Below are positions 57,962 through 64,000 of a stretch of 64,000 bases of DNA, in pieces. The stretch lies in assembly GCF_020520425.1 (NCBI RefSeq), contig NC_079490.1, forward strand, positions 4,650,001 through 4,714,000. The letters are read 5' to 3'. Source of the DNA: Spinacia oleracea (Eukaryota; Streptophyta; Magnoliopsida; Caryophyllales; Amaranthaceae). The notes under the pieces were generated by a model. That model worked only from the letters and a program-made list of their open reading frames with translations. It ran no database searches and had not been told where the DNA came from. The position numbers and the translations under genes are program-made. How positions within the stretch are numbered: the first letter of the stretch is position 1; every line of letters starts with the position of its first letter.

Positions 57962-59300
57962 CCAATTAGTTCGATTGATTAAGTAATTAATTCCAGTGCT
58001 TAATTAATTGGTTTCATTGCTTAACTAATTGGTTCAAATGCTTAACTAATTGAATTTTGGCCTTAATTAATTGAATTTTAGGCTTAAATAATTGAATTTT
58101 AGACTTAACTAAAACACGATAATTCTTAACTAACAAAATAGTTAACATATAAAGATAAATAGTTAAACTTATGAATCGAATAGTTACGATTTATAAAAAA
58201 ACTTATTATTATCGTGTTTTAGTTACGATTTATAAACAAACTCATTATTAATTAAAACTCCGAAAATCATAACTAAAACTCATAAAATCTTAACTAATTA
58301 GTTTCAATGCTTAACTAATTGGGTTCATTGATTAACTAATTGATTCCATTGCTTAACTAATTAGTTATTAATTTTAACTAAAACACGATAATTTTTAACT
58401 AAACCAAAGAAAATCTTAACTAAAACCCTTAAAATTTTAACTAATACTTAGAAACACGTAACTAAAACACGATAAAATCTTAACTAAGCTTAAGAAAATC
58501 TTAACTAACAAAATAGTTAAGATATAATTCTCAACTAATTGATTTCATAACTAAATATGCCAAAATTATAACTAAAACGGAATAATTCTCAACTAAAAAC
58601 ACGATAATTCTTAACTAAACCTAATAAAATGTTAACTAAAACTCGCAAAACCTTAACTCAAAGGCACGTAACTAATTGTTTTCATTGCTTAACAAAGTGG
58701 TTCAAATGCTTAAGTAATTGGTTCAAATGCTTAACTAATTAGTTCGATTGCTTAACTAATTGGTTTCATTGCTTAACTAATTAGTTCGATTGCTTAACTA
58801 ATTAATTCAAGTGCTTAACTAATTAGTTTCGTTGCTTAACTAATTGGTTCAAATGCTTAACTAATTAACTCTAGTGCTTAACTAATTGGTTCAAATGCTT
58901 AACTAACTAGTTCGATTGATTAACTAATTAATTCAAGTGCTCAACTAATTGGTTTCATTGCTTAACTAATTAATTCAAATGCTTAACTAATTGGTTTCAT
59001 TACTTAACTAATTAATTCAAATGATTAACTAATACTCATATAAACTTAACTAAACCACAAAAAATAACTTAAATGCAAAATATAACCAACACAAAAATTA
59101 ACGTAAATACAAAAAGTTCAAACTCGTTATATTTCATAACTAAATGTAACCATTATACAACTAAAATGAAATTATCATAATTAAAACAAAATAATAAAAA
59201 CTAAAGTGAAGTAAATCATAACTAAATCAATATTATTCTTAACTAAAGCAAAATAGATAATAACTAAAACATCATTATTCTTAACTAAAAGTGAATTACT
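57962..59300. repeat. Long array of TTAACTAATTGGTTCAAATGC units
   Basis: About 1.3 kb of tandem units of about 21-23 bp with the constant core CTTAACTAATT followed by GGTTCAAATG, AGTTCGATTG, GGTTTCATTG or AATTCAAGTG. It is most regular at 58680-59030 and degrades to TAACTAAAACACGATAAT-like units in 58100-58650 and after 59030. Starts just after the stop of the F-box gene. Stop codons occur in all frames. Confidence 0.93.
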
Positions 59301-60240
59301 CTTGACTGAACAAAATAGTTACGCAAAATAATGTACAAAACGATAAAACAAAAATGCAGCAGCCCAAAGCATGGTACGAGTGAAGAGGAGCCCCAAACCA
59401 CAGCCACCAACAGGCTCGCGAAGAGGAGCTGACGACCTCCAGCCACACTGAATACCGAGGGAACGAGGCAGATTGCGAGGTGGCTAATCGTCGCCTCTCC
59501 TCCCGCGACTCTCTCTCTATCTCCTTCGCCGCTCATTCTCTCTCCAACTCAGCCGCCACCGTCGTTCAGTCCTCCGCTCCATTCGGCTCTCCTTCCATCT
59601 CCAATGGCTGATGCGACAAGGCAAATCACCGGCGCCACCTTCATGCTAGGAAAATCGGAAAAATCAAACAAAACTTAAATTGTAAAATCAACAAAAATAA
59701 TTAAAAAGATGAAAGATCATAGAAACCTTAATCACATCCTCTTCGTCGGAGTAGGCGACAAAAACGTTGCCGATTCACCGATCTTACTCTCGTTCTCATG
59801 AAGGAGAATGGCGGCGGCCATTCGAGGAGAGGCGGGGAGTTTGAGGGAGACGAAGATAGACCGCCGGAGAGGAACAACCGAGCACGAAGCCGCTGCACCT
59901 TCACCTTCGTTGTAGCGTTGGTGCCGGTGAAAGGAGGCCGACGGAAATGGAGGAGAGAGATTTTGAGGAGAGAGATAGGGGCAGAGGAGGAGAGAGAGGG
60001 GCAGAGAGATTGTGAGGAAAGAGAAAATGAATTAGGGTTTAAAATGGGGTGAAATATATATTTATATGACCCGAAATTTAGGACCCATTTCCATGTTTTT
60101 GACCCGCGAAAATTATAAAAACCCGTGGACCCATTTCCATGTTTTTGACCCGCGAAAATTATAAAAACCCGTGGATAGGGTGGTCTGACAGGTCAGACCG
60201 CCGTTTTTAAAAATTTGTATAATAATAAAGGGATCTTTGC
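59301..60240. other. GA/CT-rich segment with short frames; no confident gene
   Basis: 59340-60060 is markedly richer in GC than its surroundings, with GCGGCGG, GAGGAGAG and CTCTCTCTC words, like a leader or promoter of a lost gene. Neither strand has a frame with family features. 60070-60176 has a 47-bp tandem duplication containing CCCATTTCCATGTTTTTGAC and CGCGAAAATTATAAAAACCC. Confidence 0.45.
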
Positions 60241-60564
60241 TCTTTTTTTTCTTCTTTTATCTAGTTGTATGAGATTATGAGTTAAGTTTACTGTTATTTC
60301 TTTGTTTACTGTTATATGATAAAGGAATCACATATTCTGTGAATGATTGAATCACTTTGCTTTATATTTTATATAGGTAAAGATCAAAAATTTATGATTG
60401 TATTCAGCAACCCAACAATTTCTATACGAAAAGGTACATAAAGATTGAAACTTTCATACAGATTGCAAGCAAAAAAAATAAAGGAAAACTGACCTTGCTC
60501 CGATACCATATTTGATAACAAGTCAGATAATTATGCAGAAATAAGCAATTCAATGAAACAGTAG

Positions 60565-60778
60565 CACTACGAGAAATTGTACCCTTTAACGATGGGAAAT
60601 TCCGTCGTTAAAGGCCAATAATAATTGATTAATGACGGGATTTTCTGTCCCGAACACGTCATAAAAGGGGGTTATTCCTGTCTTTGTTTGGTTGTTAGCC
60701 CGGTCACAAAAGACTTTTACGACATGATTTTTGACACGTCGTAATTAGATTGTCATTAAAGATACAATTCTTGTAGTG
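60565..60778. mobile_element. CACTA (En/Spm) MITE, copy 1
   Basis: 214 bp. Starts CACTACGAGAAATTGTACC and ends, inverted, CACTACAAGAATTGTATC; the 3-bp duplication TAG is present at 60562-60564 and 60779-60781. The interior has GGGATTTTCTG and CGTCGTTAAAGG words. Confidence 0.93.
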
Positions 60779-61069
60779 TAGGTTGCTCAGTAATATTTCT
60801 TTTCATTCATCATAAATGGGTTGTAAATCTGGATTTGCTGTTATATATAGTCATAGACCATATTGCATGAGTTTGTCTCTTAATTCGGCTTTGAACTTGA
60901 GATACACTACTGCATGACTTTATTTATAGCACTCGTAGTTGTTTCATTGTTTGTGGAAGTTGCATAATATTTGGTTATCTCACTTGTTAAATTTTAAGTA
61001 ACATGATTATTTTTCAAGTGGAAGTTGCATAATATTTGGTTCGAAATTATACGACTAATCCCATTTTTA

Positions 61070-61290
61070 CACTACAAAAAACTGTATCATTAACATCATT
61101 AAAACTGTATCATTAATGCTAAAGGCCAATAATCGTTGATTAATGACGGGATTTCCTGTCGCAAACCCGTCATAAAAGGGGATGTCGTTAATGGAAAATC
61201 TCGTCGTTAACACGTCGTAAAAGGCTTTTGTGACAGGATTTTTGACCCGTCGTAATTATATTGTCGTTAAAAATACAAATTCTTGTAGCG
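61070..61290. mobile_element. CACTA (En/Spm) MITE, copy 2
   Basis: 221 bp, with start CACTACAAAAAACTG and a right end TTCTTGTAGCG, in which the last CACTA base pattern is mutated. Duplication TTA at 61067-61069 and 61291-61293. Interior clearly homologous to copy 1 (AATGACGGGATTT-CTGTC, ACGTCGTAA). Confidence 0.9.
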
Positions 61291-61899
61291 TTAGAACCAT
61301 GCATCAGGCTACTTGGAAATCAATTAGTAATATAAAATGTTGTGTGAAGAAGCTTGAGAGAATTAGGAATTTAGAGAGAGAGAATCGAAGAAATTGTGTT
61401 TATAACTCAGTTTCTTTAATAAGAAGCAAGCCCAAAAGTAGCTTATATACAAAGCTTGTAACAACCTTCTAACAAACTCTAACTACCTTATAACTAACTT
61501 GCTGGAAAATAAAAATAAAGGTAAAATAAACGGTTTTTTCATGAAATACCCCTGAGGTTTGCAAGAATGCACCAAATACACTCGCGTCTTTTGAATCACA
61601 TAATATACCCCTATTTTTGCCTAAGTTTGAACCAAATACCCCTAATCCGACCTTCCGTTAGTCCTCCGTTAAGTCATGTTTATAATTCACCACATGGCCC
61701 TATTTATAAACTTATTGCACAATATACACCTATTTGTAAACTTATTTGCACCAAATACCCAAATTGTAGGAATTGAATCTAACGGCTATAAAATTAGACA
61801 TCAATCATAGCAATGCTTGCCATTCATAGTCTGCTCAATAATTTGAAGTTCAAAGACATCAAGAAAAACATAATTCTTAGCCTCATTAATTATAGTCAC

Positions 61900-62516
61900 T
61901 ATTGTGATCTCTACGAAAATGAGACCAAACAAGGAAATCAAAACTACGACAAACAGAAGCTATATCTTCTAAGATACTATCAACTAAAGAAAGCATAAAA
62001 ACACCATTCTGCATCTTGCTAATGAGGGTCAGACAATCTGACTCGAGAATCACGTTCCGGTAACCATGGTCCCTCGCCTTCTTTAGTCCTAGGAGGGCAG
62101 CCTTGCATTCAGCGACAAAAGGGTTTCAATGAGCACGGACACGACGGGAAGCAGCAAAGAGGATTGTACCATCCCTCATTCGGCCACTACCCCATCCCAA
62201 CAAAGCTTGCATCTGAAATTGATGCATCAAGATTAATTTTGAGGGCACCTTCGGGAGGGGGGATCCACACATTGCTACTAGATGTGGAGCTGCACTTTGT
62301 TCCACCATAAATACAAGCTGAGTACTCCCCATAATCAACAACATACCTCCTTACATTCTCCATAAAGACCCCATCAGGAACCTCCACCTTCTCAAACAAC
62401 CATTTATTTCTCCTATACCAGATCGACCAAGCAAGGAAACCTATTGTTTGCCTCTACTTTGCATCCAGACGCTGCTGCCATGACATAATAAGCGCCAAAA
62501 GTACAAACTTCGGTAA
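61900..62516 (-). pseudogene. Captured RNase H-like (RVT_3) fragment
   Basis: Read on the minus strand, the pieces FLAWSIWYRRNKWLFEKVEV, WIPPPEGALKINLDAS, MRDGTILFAASRRVRAH, NPFVAECKAALLGLKKAR and VILESDCLTLISKMQNG follow the order of the RNase H-like domain found in plant non-LTR retrotransposon-derived proteins, including the catalytic-type D, E and D positions (NLDAS, AECKAA, ESDCL). Broken by a TAG near the start, a frame change around the GMG motif near 62187, and a TGA after RRVRAH. Non-functional. Its linkage to the MOZART1 copy inside one element indicates capture from two loci. Confidence 0.8.
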
Positions 62517-62884
62517 CGATCAATTATATACATATAAAGCAACCAAAGGATTTAACAATAGTACAATACACCCTTTAAAATTAAACCCCTCTCAATTAAA
62601 ACCCACATCCAAGAACATTCAAAATTGAAGCAACATTAAGGCAAATTTGCACCCAAAAACTATAATAAGGAGTAAAATGTTAGCATATTGAAAGGTACAA
62701 ATACTCCTAGCTACACAACATAATTTTGAATAAAAGAAGACCCATTAATATAAGAACAATTTCAGACACAGAAACTCAACAAAGATACCAATAAAATTCA
62801 TGCATTTCATCAAAAGTCGATTTCACAATTACAATAATTTTAAAAGAAAAATGTATAAAAAGGAGAGAAGCATAAAAACCCTCG

Positions 62885-63076
62885 TTAAGAAGATGAAACC
62901 GTTCCAGCAGGAAGCTCCTTGACAAGAGCAGCAAGCGCTTCGGGGTTGAACCCCAATTCAGAAAGGGCGATTAGGAGAGAGATTGTGTGACGATCAAGTT
63001 GAGTGTTCAAGATGTTTTACATCTCAAATACTAGGTCTAAACACTCCTTTGCATTTCGTGCTGCTTCTGAATCCAT
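62885..63076 (-). pseudogene. MZT1: MOZART1/GIP1-like gene copy with one in-frame stop
   Basis: From ATG 63076 the minus strand reads MDSEAARNAKECLDLVFEM, then TAA at codon 20, then NILNTQLDRHTISLLIALSE, then LGFNPEALAALVKELPAG and a normal stop at 62885: 63 codons in all. This is the full length of the plant gamma-tubulin complex small protein MZT1/GIP1, which recruits gamma-tubulin complexes to microtubule nucleation sites. Length, frame and all conserved blocks are kept; the only break is the stop at codon 20, where the family has serine. A leader with CCTCCACAATCCACAAACAC precedes the ATG, so the whole gene end was captured by the Pack-MULE. Confidence 0.85.
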
Positions 63077-63373
63077 TGTTGTTGTGTTTGTGGATTGTGG
63101 AGGTGGGAATTATGTGAGGGTTTTTTTGGATTGGTGATTAGTTGATTACTGATTATCGATGTTTCCCAGTTTTTTTAATTTTCAATTTCAGGGGTAAATT
63201 AAGGGCAAAGTGGTAAATTGCAGCTAACGGAGTACTAACGTCCGTTAACTCCAAGTGCATCTCATGAACAGTACGGAAAAATAGGGGTATATTATGTGAT
63301 TCAAAACACGCGAGGGTATTTGGTGCATTCTTGCAAACCTCAGGGGCATTTCATGAAAAACCCGTAAAATAAA

Positions 63374-63399
63374 TATACCACTTCCTATACTCCCCCTTC
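63374..63399. other. Short gap between Pack-MULE and LTR
   Basis: 26 bp between the Mutator target duplication and the start of the LTR; no content. Confidence 0.6.
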
Positions 63400-64000
63400 T
63401 GAAGGAAATAATGCCCTTGGTCCAAGTATGCATTCTATGTTAAGTCTAATAAATGCGGTTCAGTATTAATTAACAAGTTAATAATTCAGTGAGATCAAGT
63501 GAGCTGAATGCCTAGCTAGAGGCCGCTTCAGTTCAAGTGGAATTAATGATATTAATCCACAGCTTACTCTTGACTGAACCCGTAGGGTCACACAAATAGT
63601 ACGTAAACGGATCAAGTATTTAATGGCATTAAATACTCCATCTATGAATATTCGGAACCGACGGATCTTGGTTTCAGTGGGAGCTAAGATCGTCACAGGC
63701 AAGAAATGAATACTCCGGAAACGATGATATTGCCGGAAACGGAAATATGGATCGTATCGGAAATATAAATATTATCCAAGTCGTAGATGTTGCCGGAAAC
63801 GGAAACATGGTACGTATCGGAAAATATTATCGGAAATGGAAATATTGCCAGAATCGGAAATATTGCCGGAAACGGAAATATTGTCAGAATCGGAAATATT
63901 ACCGGAATCGGAAAATAATTCCGGAAACGGAAATATTAAATATTTGTTCGAAACGGAAATTAATTCCGGAATCGGAAATATTAAATATTGTTCGTATCGG
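63400..64000 (+). mobile_element. LTR retrotransposon end, cut by window edge
   Basis: Begins TGAAGGAAATAATGCCCTTG and runs to the window end. From 63715 it is dominated by GCCGGAAACGGAAATATTG and ATCGGAAATAT repeats. The TG start, lack of genes and repeat-rich body fit an LTR, but the 3' end and duplication lie outside the window. The minus frame at 63478-63702 is a by-product. Confidence 0.6.

Larger units (their letters stand above)
60497..61474 (-). mobile_element. Copia-type LTR relic with primer binding site
   Basis: On the minus strand, TGTTAGAAGGTTG (61474) starts a segment with TATATAAGC (TATA-like) and ends ...CTTGTTATCA (60513), followed by TGGTATCGGAGC (60508-60497), one base from the plant initiator-Met tRNA binding motif TGGTATCAGAGC. 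So this is a 5' LTR plus PBS on the minus strand; the internal region is lost. Two CACTA MITEs (60565-60778, 61070-61290) interrupt it; without them the LTR is about 520 bp. The boundaries are inferred. Confidence 0.5.
61531..63364 (-). mobile_element. Pack-MULE: Mutator element with captured genes
   Basis: 1834 bp with long inverted ends (about 150 bp): CGGTTTTTTCATGAAATACC at the left against CGGGTTTTTCATGAAATGCC at the right, continuing with GAGGTTTGCAAGAATGCACC. The 9-bp duplication TAAAATAAA flanks it exactly (61522-61530 and 63365-63373). It has no transposase. The interior carries an RNase H-like fragment (61900-62516) and a MOZART1/GIP1 copy with its leader (62885-63076), both on the minus strand. 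This is the definition of a Pack-MULE. Confidence 0.93.

Noticed and set aside
58680-59030. CRISPR-like alternation of constant and variable parts
   Set aside because: The variable parts fall into only four or five related 10-mers, so it is a degenerate minisatellite.
59285-60052. Small Arg/Glu-rich and Ala/Val-rich frames as genes
   Set aside because: GC-rich, GA/CT-biased DNA leaves frames open on both strands; no motif, no splice support.

Overview
The window is nuclear DNA of a flowering plant: split genes with GT-AG introns, AT-rich spacers, plant-only gene families, and dense small transposons. The repeat mix (CTCCCTCCGT Stowaway ends, a DD39D plant mariner, tRNA-derived SINEs, AT-inserting Helitrons) would suit the Amaranthaceae/Chenopodiaceae (spinach, beet, quinoa). 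That assignment is inference from memory of repeat families, not a search.

Layout. 1-6.4 kb: a three-exon NRT2.5-like nitrate transporter on the minus strand, with a Stowaway MITE in one intron and an unusual tandem array of its own splice-donor region in the other. 6.4-16.4 kb: gene-poor repeats (solo copia LTR, minisatellite, Helitrons, a 1.5-kb Mutator-like element, three SINEs). 16.7-21.9 kb: a nine-exon GDT1-like (PML3-type) cation transporter, minus strand. 22.3-24.4 kb: a hAT-like relic, a 5'-truncated phytocystatin and a MITE. 24.8-30.2 kb: a Stowaway MITE split by a 5.1-kb mariner with an intact transposase and a second, oppositely oriented spliced gene. 30.8-31.8 kb: a hAT element and a MITE. 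32.3-36.0 kb: the 26S proteasome subunit gene RPN6/PSMD11. 39.3-45.6 kb: a seven-exon gene for a five-finger CCCH protein of the ZFN1 type. 46.2-60 kb: three F-box genes (one intact on each strand, one with a duplicated F-box and no C-terminal domain), duplicated relics, an orphan receiver-domain exon, two copies of a 9-bp-TSD MITE, a Helitron and a long minisatellite. 60.5-64 kb: a copia LTR relic carrying two CACTA MITEs, a Pack-MULE with captured MOZART1/GIP1 and RNase H-like sequences, and the start of another LTR.

The host genes (NRT2.5, GDT1-like, RPN6, ZFN, F-box) are independent single-gene units with no operon-like logic. The F-box loci at 46-58 kb look like a local, partly decayed cluster. 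The observations most worth following are the second gene inside the mariner (27860-29231), the Pack-MULE with two captured genes (61531-63364), the duplicated splice donor of the nitrate transporter (4085-4420), and the F-box gene with an exact in-frame F-box duplication (57496-57960). Exon boundaries were set by hand from splice consensus, reading phase and remembered protein families; no alignment or database search was run.
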